Shown: piece after piece, positions 13,688 to 24,623 of the stretch | Numbering within the stretch: position 1 is the stretch's first letter | Layout: each line of letters begins with the position of its first letter | Assembly (NCBI GenBank): GCA_026874595.1 | Contig: CM049320.1 | Span: 12,491,964 to 12,555,963, forward strand | DNA from: Sipunculus nudus | Lineage: Eukaryota > Annelida > Sipuncula > Golfingiida > Sipunculidae | Direction of reading: 5' to 3' | DNA length: 64,000 nucleotides | Notes under the pieces: model-generated | The model's input: only the letters and a program-made list of their open reading frames with translations | Database searches by the model: none | Told to the model about the DNA's origin: nothing | Translations under genes and position numbers: made by a program

Positions 13688-15368
13688 TTTTTAGCGAACC
13701 TGTGAGCTTATGCGATGGCGCATCATCCGTCCGCCTTCCTGTCCGCCGTCTGTCATCCAGTGCTGGCCCTGTCCACCGTCCGTGGCTGTAAGTCAGAAAC
13801 CGTCTGAGCTAACAGCTCCAAATCACATGTAAGAATTAGTCACATGTGAAACTTGGTGCCCTAGAGCTTATAATTGGTTACCTACATTAATTTAGATTTT
13901 ATAGAGAAAAATCTTAAAAACTTTTAAAAATATTCTTCTCTCAAATACACTCCCGAGGCAACGAAAATCTTGGGCTTCTAAAGAAGCTACTGATTTTCCC
14001 GCTGCCTGCTTTGACCATTTATGATGCGCTTAAACACCAGGTGGCCTGTCTGCTGAAAAAAACTGCCGATGTGACTAGCAGCCAAGCAAATGCCAGTCAA
14101 CAAACACTTGACAGGCATCGGGCTCAGCCCAGAAACCATGTGTGGGGCCATTCTCTCTGAACCTGTGGACTGTTCAAACGTTTGCCTGGGCGATGAGCTG
14201 TCACACAAAACGAAATGAACAACATTAGCTCTGTGTATTCCTCGCTTGGCTGGTAAACTGTTTTGACTTCCAGCTCAGGGTCTCATCTGATTGGACCAAA
14301 GTACAGTGCTCTCCTCTGGTGTAGAGATTCAGGATCCGAGGTCATAACAAACAGCCCTTACCATATAGGTAGAAGGCCTATAGGTAAAGCGCTGTGTAAA
14401 GAGCGTACTCTGAAACTGTCCAGCCGAATTGTCCAATATTTCACAGAAATGTTCCCTTGAACAATCTTTCAAAGTTATTTGAATGGTTCCAGTTAGGTGA
14501 TTTTTTACCAAGTTACAGGAGGTTGAACTTAGTAATCTGTCCAAAAAAGCACACTAAAATTAATATCTCTGAAACAGCTGGAGCTATCATCACCAAATTT
14601 TATGCCAATGTTTGTCATTTAAGTCATATCTGAAATTCAGGTATTTGGGGGAGCCACCTACATTGATATGTTTTATGACAAGCGAAAATGTAATTTTAGG
14701 CTCTTCTTACTTATACACTGTTTTATGATGAAATTTTTAAGCTGATTGGTTTAATTTTTAGAAGAATTATTCTGTGGTAGGGTTCTGCCAGTTTAATAAG
14801 AATAGATTGGGTAAATGTAGCTTTAAAAAAAGTGTAGCCAATTGAAAAGGCTTTCTGTGTTTGAAAACAGATTTAACAACATGCCCAGTTTCAGCAACCA
14901 AGTCAAGAGGTCACTCAGTACAACCAGGTAGGGTCCAGACATCACCATGGCAACTGACCTAGCTCTGTCTGGTGTCTAGATTAGCATCACCAAATTTGTT
15001 GCAAATAATTTGTCATCTAAAAATTCTATCAGATTTTGCTTATTTCTTGGCTAACTGCATTTTCTTTGATTTTATAGGGAAGAAGCTTAAAAACATTAAA
15101 ATATGTTCTTCTCCGAAATCATGCTGCCAAATTGTCCGTTCATCTGTCCAAATAATCCACCTAGCAAAAAAGAACATATCCAAAATATCCTGACTGATAC
15201 ATCCTAGTTTTAAAAGGTCCTTGCAGGTCCGAAACGACCATTTTGCTGAAATCATAATGACTAAGGTAGATATGCAGGACAGAAGAGGATCAATATTAAA
15301 TTTTAAAAGAAACCTCCATTTATACTCCCAATTTGCACAGGTTCGCATTAGGCCTGTTGGCCTTGTTT
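13688..15368 (+). mobile_element. Helentron-like element family A, copy A1 (interrupted)
   Basis: Head: TTTTTAGCGAACCTGTGAGC followed by TTATGCGATGG and a CCGTCCGCC/GTCCGCCGTC stretch. Tail: TGCACAGGTTCGCATT, the palindrome AGGCC-TGTT-GGCCT, then TGTTTA. The near-terminal inverted repeat is CGAACCTGTG / CACAGGTTCG. The body holds modules shared with A2 at 30,010-33,745 (cttctccaaaac...gccaaattgt...atatttcacag; gagctatcatcaccaaatttt). It has no coding capacity. At about 13,956-14,411 the body is broken by unrelated GC-rich sequence. The tail abuts the head of B1. Helitron/Helentron class is inferred from architecture alone. Confidence 0.75.
13956..14411 (-). other. Exon- or CNE-like island inside element A1
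   Basis: GC- and CpG-richer sequence splits the A1 body exactly where A2 is continuous (between the TTCTTCTC and CTGTCCAGCC motifs). On the minus strand a good acceptor (cattt cgttttgtgtgacag) ends after 14,198. From 14,197 down to a stop at 13,987 one frame is open, beginning SSPRQTFEQSTGSERM and ending NGQSRQRENQ. Not recognised. It could be a host exon or conserved element on both sides of which A fragments lie, a sequence captured by the element, or a later insertion. No target duplication or inverted ends were visible. Confidence 0.35.
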
Positions 15369-15370
15369 AT

Positions 15371-16983
15371 TATAAGCTCAGCTGACTATAAGTCATCTGA
15401 GCTATAGTTGTAGTCCATTGTCCATCTTCTATCTGTCTGCCTGCCCGTCTGATTATTTTTCAAAGTTATAGGGCAAAACATAATGGACTTTGTAAAAATA
15501 AGGAAAAATATTTATTCACTTAACATGACTTTTTTTCCAAGTATATAACTTTGTTTAATAAAGATTCAATTGTATACCCAAAATGAGATCTGATTTTTGT
15601 AAATTTTTCAAGTTATTAGCATAAAAATCAGTATCTTATATTTTGCCCAACTTTGACTAAGGCACTTTCTTTCCCTGTGAGTACTGTTGAATTAATTTTC
15701 ACAGCATGTAAACATAAGTATTTAATCTAATACTTATAAAAGGAATTTGGTTCATGTTTGTTCGCAGTGTTCTCTAAAACCGCATTGTGTGCAATATTGT
15801 GCCATACATTATTTTAAAGGTAATTATCCCCGCAGTGACATAGGTGATATGAAAATAAATAATTTTTAATATACATATAATTTTGAGTGATTTTTCCGCA
15901 TTTTTACCGAGCACAGCTGAACTGCCTTCGGCAATCATCAGAATGCCTGCATTGTTTTCACTTAACCTCTAACACTATAAGGACTTTTGTCAATATGAAT
16001 AACGCTTGCTTTCAGTGAGGGATTTGACCCACGTGCGTGGTCAGTAAAAGAGAAAAACACATGTTTCTTGCTTTATGAAAGGAGAGTTCAACCCAGGAGG
16101 ATTAATGACAAAACCTAACTCAAGGTCCCAATTTTAGAAACAGGGCTGGGGTGGTATCAGGGATTTCAGGCCTCAAAATTTTTCTGATACGAAGAAAAAA
16201 AGGTTGTGGTGGCTGAAAATGGGATACGGACCTACTGCATGGAGTCCCGCTGGGTCCACTTAGCATTATGCTGTATGCATATTTCTGTTTCCTTCTTCAG
16301 GAACAGTTTCCTTGCAACATACATTTAATTAATTTTTAATGTGTTCCTCACATCAGCCTGTTCTTTATACATCCAACAATAGAAAACAGTCAAATATCAA
16401 CGAAACACAGTATGCCTCCGCGTCTCATTCCGGTTCGCAAAGTAAACCATCACTGACCAGGTCTTTAAGGTAAACAAGCACAGCGCCACAAACTAACATT
16501 AAAAAATTATTTGTATATATATTTCTCAGTAAATATATCTCCCAAACCGCAGTAAAAAGCACGGTATACCGGGTTTATAAGCTAGTCTGTTTATATCTGA
16601 AATATGAAAATAAAAGGCTGAAAATTAGGCTAGTTATTGATTTTTTCTTGAGGCCTTATTGTAGTCACTTGCTTTGTCCAGATGCAGGTAGGCCACTCCT
16701 GGTCAGTAGAAGTCCACTTTGCCAGGTTTTCTGATTTGTTACATGTCACTGGGGCAGATGCTGTGACAGGTGTACAGTTATTTTTATATCAGCTTCATTG
16801 GTTTGGTCACAAAATATTATTTGCAACAATTTCCCACTCATCAATACAAATCAGTCATGTCAACCAGCCATAGTCTGTTTTACCTTTTCCTCTAAGACTT
16901 TATCTCCATTTGATATTATTATAGATTTTTACCTTCAAAGTCAGCTTCAGCTGAGCACATTGACCCATGGGTCCCTTGTTTTT
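15371..16983 (+). mobile_element. Helentron-like element family B, copy B1
   Basis: Head hairpin arms AGCTCAGCTGAC and GTCATCTGAGCT around TATAA, then gtctgcctgcccgtctg. Tail CAGCTGAGC (16,948-16,956), the palindrome GACCCATGGGTC, then CCTTGTTTTT. The near-terminal inverted repeat is GCTCAGCTG / CAGCTGAGC. Body text such as 'ttgcccaactttgac' and 'aaattaggctagttattgatttttt' is shared with B2, B3 and B5. About 15,735-16,580 does not match the other B copies and may be a secondary insertion. No coding capacity. Confidence 0.8.
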
Positions 16984-17995
16984 AGATTATTAATATTAAG
17001 ACCAGGATGAAGGCGACATATCATTATCTATAACACTCTGTTATTAATGAAAAAGCATGATGCATTCTGGGACCAGGTAGAGATCTTCCAATAAGTGAAC
17101 AGCAGTGCGGAACATGTGCCTGTTAGACCAGAAATGGGGATAATTCAATGGCGATCACACTATTGGGAGGCCAGCAGTTGTGACGGGGATAGAAAGCATC
17201 TCCTACCTAAGCTGATACTGAGGCTCGAAATCTTCTGCGGTCACATCTATTACCGGGGAGGATAATATCAAGATAGAAACTGGTTGAATTTGGATTAAAA
17301 AGATTGCCTCTGTGCCTAAGGGTTCCAGCTATGGTGAAAATGACACCAGTGCAAATCGAAGATGACCTGTACAAAGTCTCCATCACAAGTGCCTTTGACA
17401 GTTTTGTGGGTCCCCTCTGGTGACCTTGCTATAGCATTTACTTTTGGGATCGATTTTATCTTAAAGTGCTATTCCTTTGGAGTTTAGATTTTATTCACAT
17501 GGTGACCTCTGTGGCCCCCAGGCAACTATCTTAGCCAGACAGATCATCAGTTAACGAAGTCCTTGACCTAATTCTTCAGGTGTACTTACTGATGTGAATA
17601 GTCTGTCTTTTTTTTTGTGCAGACGTGATCAGGTGATACTTGATTTTAGCTGACAGTCATATTACCGAGCTTTCACAATGCCAAGATCAGAAATGTTCTT
17701 CCATTGGGCAACCTTGTTTGTTTACCATTTCAAGGGAGATCAATTTTTAGATTAGGACTGTTATGGATACTATTATTACTATATGAATAGCTTCACCTCA
17801 TACAAACTTTGACAAATGACCATTGAATACTATATGGTGTATTGGTTACCCAGGACATCAGAATATATATTACAGTCAAGGGACAATAGCATGGCACTTT
17901 CCATGCTAGACCTTTGCCTCAAATTTTCTTAATATGAGTAATAGTAAATGTCTGTTTGCTTATCTGTCAATTTTTCTGCTTGTCCCTCTAACCAG
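16984..17995. other. Spacer with a conserved-element-like island
   Basis: 17,040-17,420 is GC- and CpG-richer than its surroundings and has no repeat signature, but stops occur in every frame. Best guess is a conserved non-coding element; alignment with related genomes would decide. The rest is AT-rich. Confidence 0.35.
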
Positions 17996-18279
17996 TGAAA
18001 ATGGTGCATGGCAAGCCAAAGCCAAAAGAGGTATACGCTCATCGAGCTGCTACAGGTTACTGCGGTCAAGACCTCAGCCCTGTGCACTCCTTAAGCATGT
18101 TCTCTGAGCCAACAGTCGCAGTGCCACGCCAAGCCAAGCAGGGAACCGTAGAGGGCGCCACTGTCCATCCCGAGCCGTTGACCTTTTTAGAAAGCTACAG
18201 CATCTACAGCCACAAAGCCAGAAGCAACACACATTCCCTCCACCCATCCCAGCAGCGGAGACCCAGCCATGTCATTTGA
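17996..18279 (+). CDS. Candidate coding exon, protein unrecognised
   Basis: A strong 3' splice site (tctgcttgtccctctaaccag, ending 17,995) precedes TG|AAA|ATG|GTG and about 94 open codons to a TGA. The sequence is clearly GC-richer than its surroundings, with mixed, non-repetitive residue content (starts KMVHGKPKPKEVYAH, ends SQQRRPSHVI). The GC-rich island continues to about 18,400 beyond the stop. No domain, signal peptide or membrane segment is apparent and no polyadenylation signal is close by. If the exon ends earlier, GAG|GTATAC at 18,027 or CAG|GTTACT at 18,052 are possible donors. It may instead be a conserved non-coding element that happens to lack stops. Do not treat it as a complete gene. 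Confidence 0.3.
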
Positions 18280-19032
18280 GAGCCGAACTCGATCTTGTGA
18301 ACAACACTGCTTCGAGACCCATAGCCCTTGTACTTGCGGTTTAGCCGTTTGGACCGTATTAACCGGGTTTAACCGATTATGCAAGTTTTTAGCAAGTTTT
18401 GCATGGCAGTGGAAAAAAGTTTTGCATCATTATATTTCAGATGTACTGCTTTAGCAAAAAAGCTCAGAGTTTGCAAATGGTAATATGCATGTACTTTACT
18501 TTTGAACTTCAGCACATATGCAGTTTGATACATGAGGTTACATGATTTTTTCTTTCTTTTTGACATAGCTTTGTTTACTTAGAGCTTGTAGATAAACAAG
18601 CTCAGAAATCTGTCAAAGAGGTGTGATAAACTTTACTTAAAGGGAATTTGTTATATTTCATTAATATATTCATGCAGAGTAGGCCAAGAATCACATATAT
18701 CTAATGAAAAAGTTGGTGAATCGTGGCTTTGGGATACCTGAACTAAATTCTAAGGGAATTTCTATTTTACTTATATATACTTATCAAATTTAAAAAAAAT
18801 CATAGTTGTTTAAGTATTAACCAAAACACATATTTGAATATTGTGGAAAACATTCCATTAGCAGTGCTAGCCATCGTGTTGAGTAAGGCTTGGTAAACTT
18901 TCCTTGTAATTCCAAAACCTAACTATTCTGAGTAATTGAATGTTCAGTATTTAAAATAAGAAGAAAAAAGACAGGAAGAAGGAAGTTTTGAATGGCAAAA
19001 AAAAAAAAAACAGAATGAAGAACAACAGTTTT

Positions 19033-19063
<31 letters not shown>

Positions 19064-20290
19064 GACTAAAATCAAAAACATTCATTGGACAGATACCTTG
19101 CAAGAAGATATGACTTGTTAAACATGATGCAATACCTGCTTGTTCACAGAAAAAGTATGTCTATCACAAACTGTTTTTTATTGGACTGTAGCCCACTCTA
19201 GTAATACTTGACTTAAGCATTTTCACTAAAAGAAAAAGGTGAACAAATGCTGCTTAAAACAGGAAAAAGAGTTATTTGAGTGGTTTGTGTAAATCTTCTG
19301 AAATATAAGTGACTCTTTTAAGAAAGATAGAGTGATCAGCAGCCTGAATGGCTTTTACTTCCGTTGTAATCAATTTTCATATGAAACCTAACTTGATATA
19401 AATCTTCCAAGGTGTTGTGTTACTTTGAAAAGGATTGAATTTAATTGTGAACTACAAAAGATTGTAAAAATTCTGAGTGATTTCCACATTGTTTGTCACT
19501 CCTTGCCACAGGTGGAACCAAAGCAGAAAACATGGCACCAAAACATGGGTTTCTACTTAGCTAATTAATACCACAACAGATGGCAACAAGGAGAGATTCA
19601 AGTTGCTGTCATTATGTTACTGCTTGAGGTTCAGGGACTGTTATATCTATTTTCATGATTGGCAGGAACTCAACACTCTACAGCTGTTAAAACCTTTAAG
19701 AATTCGTGACTGTCGTGAAAGCAGAGTTCTGCCGTTGTTGCTTTTAACCTACATTTTACTATCTAAATATAAAAAGAGTATCAATATACTTATATTTTTG
19801 GAAGGTCTAGCTGCCAAACTTGCCGCTAATACAATCGCAAGTTTACACAATGCTGATGTATTAATTTTTGTCAAGATGCACCTTTAGTTTGTAGAAACTA
19901 AAATTATGCTTGTAGGCCTTGAAATTTATTGATCAATTCAATGTTGCAAACTAGTGAAAGTTTGGCTTCAGAAAGTGAACCTAAAGAAAATTAAAAATGT
20001 TTGTTTTCCTGTTGGTACTGACACATGATTCCACTCATAAAACCAGACAGAGATTGCAGACGCTCAAATTGCTGCCATCTAGGGAGATGAAGACTAAGAA
20101 TAAAGGGATTAAAAGGTCCTTTGGAGCGCACTTGCTGGAAGGGTCTAGGATCCAAGCCCTAGGAGCCCCTTTGGCAACTAAAATAAGAAACTGATGTATT
20201 TTATAATTATTGGGACTGTTTTTCTAATAGGTAAGTTGAAAGATGGATGGAATTGTTGCATTGTGTAGTTTGCCTTTAAGCCAAGCCCAG
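18280..20290. other. AT-rich spacer
   Basis: No gene assigned. At 20,045-20,194 a GC-richer patch carries an open frame after a weak acceptor (ctcataaaaccag), ending LATKIRN. It sits only about 95 bp before the next candidate exon and could be part of the same transcript. Confidence 0.35.
19031..19063. repeat. Short imperfect TA repeat
   Basis: TA dinucleotides interrupted once by AAA. Confidence 0.9.
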
Positions 20291-20505
20291 TGAGTACCAA
20301 GCAGACAGTCAACATACAGCGCAGCCTGTCCCAGTTACAGTCTGATCCGTCTGAGACAGAATGGAAAACACCAACATCCACACCCACCAAGCCCCATAAA
20401 ACATGGCTCAACAATAAAGCTAACAACATGTCTACCAAAACCCCCTACCAAGACAGGAGCCGAAAGCAGTTGGGTTTATCTCTCAGCTGTAAGCGTATCC
20501 GTTAG
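20291..20505 (+). CDS. Candidate coding exon, protein unrecognised
   Basis: After a moderate acceptor (cctttaagccaagcccag, ending 20,290) a single frame is open to TAG at 20,503-20,505. The predicted peptide is hydrophilic and Ser/Thr/Lys-rich (STKQTVNIQRSLSQLQSD at the start, GLSLSCKRIR at the end), compositionally unlike the AT-rich flanks. A donor-like AGCT|GTAAGC at 20,490 would instead end the exon at 20,489 (199 bp). As at 17,996, the exon would open with the last two bases of a split codon. No conserved domain is recognised; the composition fits a disordered region. Either an exon or a conserved non-coding element. Confidence 0.33.
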
Positions 20506-21208
20506 ATAATCAAACACAATTCAATGAGGTCGTTGTATACAAATCAAACTAGAAACACCAAGGAGAAAATGTCTCCACATGCTATGCTAAAAGTGTTTGA
20601 TTTATAGTTAAACCAGTCTCTTGGATAATATAAAAATATAATGATTCTTACATGGTGGCAAATATTCTTTAATAGTTTCAAATATCTCCACCAGATATCA
20701 GCAGCAGTTACTGTTTATTCTGAACAATGTTCAAGACATATTTATAGTACATCAGACCCAAAAATTATCATTCAACCATATTGTGATATTGGTCAACTCA
20801 AGATCAAGATCCCTATCACTAGATAATTTCATGAAAATCCTTCAATATTTCTGCACTTTCAAGTACAGACAGACACACAAACAGAGGTGAAAACACAACC
20901 TCCACTCCAAGTTTATTTGATGAATTAATTATGGTGATCAACAGGTCTCCTTGAACTCTAGCATCTAGTAATTTTATACCAGAAAGAGCTTCTTGAAATC
21001 CATTAGCCTATATAGGTACCAATTTTATTTGTGAAATAAGGTTAAACTGCCATATCATGAAAAAAAAATCTTTATAAAGTCTGTGAAATTGATTAGTCTT
21101 AATATTTGTGCAATGAGACTGAGGATAAATTTTCTTTAACAATCAACAATTATTTTCCCTTCACAGAAAATCTTATGTTCTAACATCTTATGTTTTTTGG
21201 CCCTTCAG

Positions 21209-21387
21209 ATAGAAGGGACTTTAGAACTCCAGTTCCTCCTGCTTTACTAAAGCTTTTTAAAAAAAAAGACAATCCTCTGACTCATCTGGGCAGCCATGTG
21301 GAAAAAGCCAGAAAAATAATAGCATTTTCACAGTCACGTGATGCACTCCTTCAACGTCCCATAACACTTTGCTCATTGGTCACATGA
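21209..21387 (+). CDS. Candidate coding exon, protein unrecognised
   Basis: A strong acceptor (cttatgttttttggcccttcag, ending 21,208) is followed by an open frame to TGA at 21,385-21,387. It opens with two bases of a split codon and then RRDFRTPVPPALLKLFKKKD, ending LCSLVT. The peptide is basic with no recognisable domain. The first bases past the stop contain TTGGTCACATG-type words and no clear donor. It lies about 160 bp before a long TA array. Exon status rests only on the splice site and residue composition. Confidence 0.28.
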
Positions 21388-21546
21388 TATGATGGATCAT
21401 GTGACAAAGGGCACCTTTGAAATAGTGGAAAAGCTCAAGTTTAAATCAATATGCAAGTCTCTGGAAATCTGATATTGCTTTACAACCATGGAGTGTTCCA
21501 GCATCAGTTTACATACAAAAAAAACAATTGTTACGTGGTAGTAACA

Positions 21547-21550
<4 letters not shown>

Positions 21551-21626
<76 letters not shown>
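21551..21626. repeat. (TA)n microsatellite, about 37 copies
   Basis: Uninterrupted TA dinucleotide array; likely length-polymorphic. Confidence 0.98.
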
Positions 21627-21628
<2 letters not shown>

Positions 21629-21735
21629 TCGGTGTTTTCTACTGTAATATACTGAAGATAGGATGTTGTTAAATTTGTGTAAGTCTGCATAGCGTTAAGA
21701 GGTTTAAAGAATACTAAAAAACAGTTTAAATTAAT

Positions 21736-21826
21736 AAGGGAAGATATATATATATATATATAATTTAAGGGAAGATATATATATATAATTTAAGGGAAGA
21801 TATATATATATATATAATTTAAGGGA

Positions 21827-21874
<48 letters not shown>
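21736..21874. repeat. Compound TA/AATTTAAGGGAAG array
   Basis: AAGGGAAGA starts at 21,736, 21,767, 21,792 and 21,821, each followed by a TA tract and (in the first three) AATTT, so a 13-bp word is spaced by TA tracts of different length. The last TA tract is the longest, about 45 bp. Confidence 0.95.
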
Positions 21875-21877
<3 letters not shown>

Positions 21878-22673
21878 AATCGGAAACAAAAGTGCATTAA
21901 GTCAGTATGGTTGTCAGTCTTGGCAGGTTTCAAATGATAGTGAAACATTTTGTAAATTAAGATATAAAAAAGTACACTGAGACAGGGCAGACTGCCGCTG
22001 AAGTAATGCACTGTGTTCTCATAGGTTCTGATCACTTGATTCTCTGGGGAATTCTTAAATCTTTAAGCGTCAGGATTGCACACGTTGTTATATAAATTCA
22101 CAGGGGTCCTTGGACTCCCGGCCCATTACAGAAGGTATGGGTCATGGGAACTATATATATGTCTAGGGTTTATTTCTGTGCCCCTGTGGGAAAAAGTTGA
22201 ATTACAAATTGGCTACAATGAAATAAATCTTAATATTTCATGGCATACCTCTATACATTCTGTTATTTCATCTAAAGGCCCTGGAAAATATAGATAACTT
22301 GAAAAGAACAGATGATTATTCATACAAGTGGCTTTCTATCCTGGTAGATGGGTGGTAATATATAATGGATTTGGATTACATGAGGGTGTTTTTGAGTTTT
22401 TTTTCCACCTGTTTTATAAAAATTGGAAGTAGTTTTCTGCATCATCCTGGCTACAAACAAACTCATAAACAGGTGTGAAAACATAACATCCTTTATTGAA
22501 GTTAAAACATCAATCTTATTTTGCCTGGGGAAGAATACATATACTAAAATTTATTTACCTGTCTTGAGCTTCTTAACAGATATGTTTCACCCTCTTCATA
22601 GTCCCTTAATGTTCCATCTTTTTCCTTCATGGCAAAATGTCAAATAAAGGCAGGACAATAGGAATTGTAGGCC
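21875..22673. other. Spacer
   Basis: Mixed AT-rich sequence; nothing assignable. Confidence 0.45.
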
Positions 22674-22932
22674 AACCGGCTTGCGTAGTCTAGAGGTAGA
22701 GTACAGGGATCAAAGCCGGGAGATCGTCAGTTCAAATCTAAGCTGAGGAACAGTGATCCTTTTCATGGTCGGTCCCAACCCAGGGTGAGCCTTCTGTAAG
22801 CCAATAATAGGGAGACTGCCCAATAGTCGTGTTTCACTCACAAACGAGTGCACCTTTTGGGGGTTACACGGTGTAATGCCAACCCCAACAACTGGGATGA
22901 CACACCTTGGACCTGCAGTGTGGTATATCAAG
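22674..22932 (+). mobile_element. tRNA-derived SINE, copy 1
   Basis: The 5' part looks like a tRNA: a box-A-like TAGTCTAGAGG about 16 bp in and a box-B-like AGTTCAAATC about 50 bp in, preceded by CCGGCTTGCG. The body (cccagggtgagc; gactgcccaatagtcgtgttt; caaacgagtgcacc; gatgacacacctt) matches the reversed copy at 48,441-48,695 along its whole length. Box B is degenerate, so the copy is probably old and inactive. Too extended and mismatched to be a functional tRNA gene. Confidence 0.8.
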
Positions 22933-23317
22933 CCTGCTTGATGCCAGCCTTTTCACGTGTAAGCTCCTAGCTGTCACCTGAATGGAACTCTGCTGATGTG
23001 TAGTTCTTCGCAAGCATTAAAAAATGTAGGCTGTTACCTCCACCAAAAATCTTTAAATAAAAGAATTGTTAGGTATATACATACTTGTTTTATGGTATTT
23101 TACATAAACTTGCAGATGACCCCTTCATACCAGTGACCAATCAGTATACTGCATGTAGAATAGACAGGGGCTCCACATGACAACAATGACATTATTAAAG
23201 CTTGGAAATACAGAACAAATAAAACTCCATATCATATAGCATCTGCTTTCATCTTGTATTCACCGGTATTGTTTAGACTAAAATTTACTATTGATGTATG
23301 TGTCACAAGTTCATATC

Positions 23318-23653
23318 TTAACATTTTATTGGCTTCTTCAAAAATTGTTTCATTTGTTCTGGTAAGACTCTTCGTCCTGTTTTTGTAGCCCAGTATGAGC
23401 ATTTGTAATCCAACACCACAGCATGAAGCAGCCTGGGACAGGCTGCAGTCAGAGCTGAAACTGTATCCTCCAGACAGTATCCCAGCTGTCTGTTATTCAA
23501 TCCAGATTTTGTCCTAACCTGGTGTTTGTATCCTAGAATTTTATTCTTTTCTTTAACTGCTCCTAAAATAGGTTGACATTTAAAAGTAGTCTCTACACTG
23601 AATGGACTTATTGTTTGTAGGTGAATGCTTGGCAGAAATGAAGTTAACCTAGC
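23318..23653 (-). CDS. Candidate minus-strand 3'-terminal exon, protein unrecognised
   Basis: The minus-strand frame ending in TAA (complement of 23,318-23,320) is open for about 111 codons up to an in-frame TGA at 23,654-23,656. Content looks coding: many purine-first codons, varied residues, Cys/His/Trp retained (HQVRTKSGLNNRQLGYC near the middle, MKQFLKKPIKC at the end). A polyadenylation-type AATAAA overlaps the final codons (23,325-23,330). The acceptor is unclear; candidates are ttaacttcatttctgccaag (ending after 23,634) or sites just upstream. There is no start codon preceded by anything promoter-like, so it would be the last exon of a longer gene or a retrocopy fragment. I do not recognise the protein. 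Confidence 0.42.
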   Translation of the reverse strand, partial: ARLTSFLPSIHLQTISPFSVETTFKCQPILGAVKEKNKILGYKHQVRTKSGLNNRQLGYCLEDTVSALTAACPRLLHAVVLDYKCSYWATKTGRRVLPEQMKQFLKKPIKC

Positions 23654-23656
23654 TCA

Positions 23657-24619
23657 CACTGCCAGTGTAGCTTAAAATACTGCCACGTGTACACGGTAAT
23701 CGCTCCATTCAACTTCAGGGTAGCATCCCTTCCAAGTAAAACTTCATTTAAATCATACCAACAGCTTATATTGATATGAAACCCCATTAAGTACATAATT
23801 TTCTTATAAGTTTAGATAATATAAACATATATTAAAGAATGCATTATTTTAAGAATAGGCAGACTTAGTGGGCTGATAAGAAACTGTGACAGTACCCAGT
23901 ATCTAAAAGCTCTTTTTCATTCTTGCTTTAATTTAAAATTAAAAATTCTGTTTCATAAAACATAATCATTATCAGTTTAATAAAGTTTTGATATGTTTTT
24001 AATGAAAGAACTTGAAGAGCTCTTCCCTGTGTTTGTCTGCCCAGTAAAATAAGGAATATTCTTGAATTATTCAATGTTTATATGTTTTTGAAGGAGAGAG
24101 CAAGATTGTATTGTAATTTATGACAGGATCATAACTTTGACTTTCCATCAAGTCTTTAGTCTTCATCGTCAACTGAAGAATGTTCACTCTTGGTATATTA
24201 GAATCCTCAGTAGCATTATATAATCATCCTAAATGGTTCATGTCCATCTCTAACGGAATTAAGGGTGAGGTTTCTTGCAGGTAATACAAAAGACCGCAGA
24301 AACAAGTACCTTTGTTAGGCCAGGCGTCCCTTCAAATGTCACGAAAAAGACAAACCAGATAGACTCTGGCCAGGTTTTATTAAATGTTTTATACTGTAAA
24401 TCATATTGGTTATGTCAGAATCCATATACAGTGCTGTAATTTCATACTGTTTTAAAAGTAACATACTTTTTTTTCAGACAAGATTTCTTTTTATATTTTT
24501 TCATATTTTATCTGGGGATTGAACTTTTTTTATACTTTTTTTCTAAAATCATGAATTTCAGGTGGTGATTATAGGATGTTTACTGAAAATAATTAGTTGA
24601 TATGATGTGTCAGTATTTC
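23657..24619. other. AT-rich spacer
   Basis: Nothing assigned. A short GC-richer patch around 24,280-24,350 is unremarkable. Confidence 0.45.
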
Positions 24620-24623
24620 TTAA

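Noticed and set aside
18637-18790. TTAAAGGGAATTTG motif as another TTAA-element end
   Set aside because: Shares only TTAAAGGG with the family and no partner end was found.
21397-21690. Frames on both strands across the TA array (IYIYIY repeats)
   Set aside because: Translation of a dinucleotide microsatellite.
22685-22745. Possible tRNA gene
   Set aside because: Box B is degenerate, stems do not pair properly, and the sequence is the head of a dispersed SINE.
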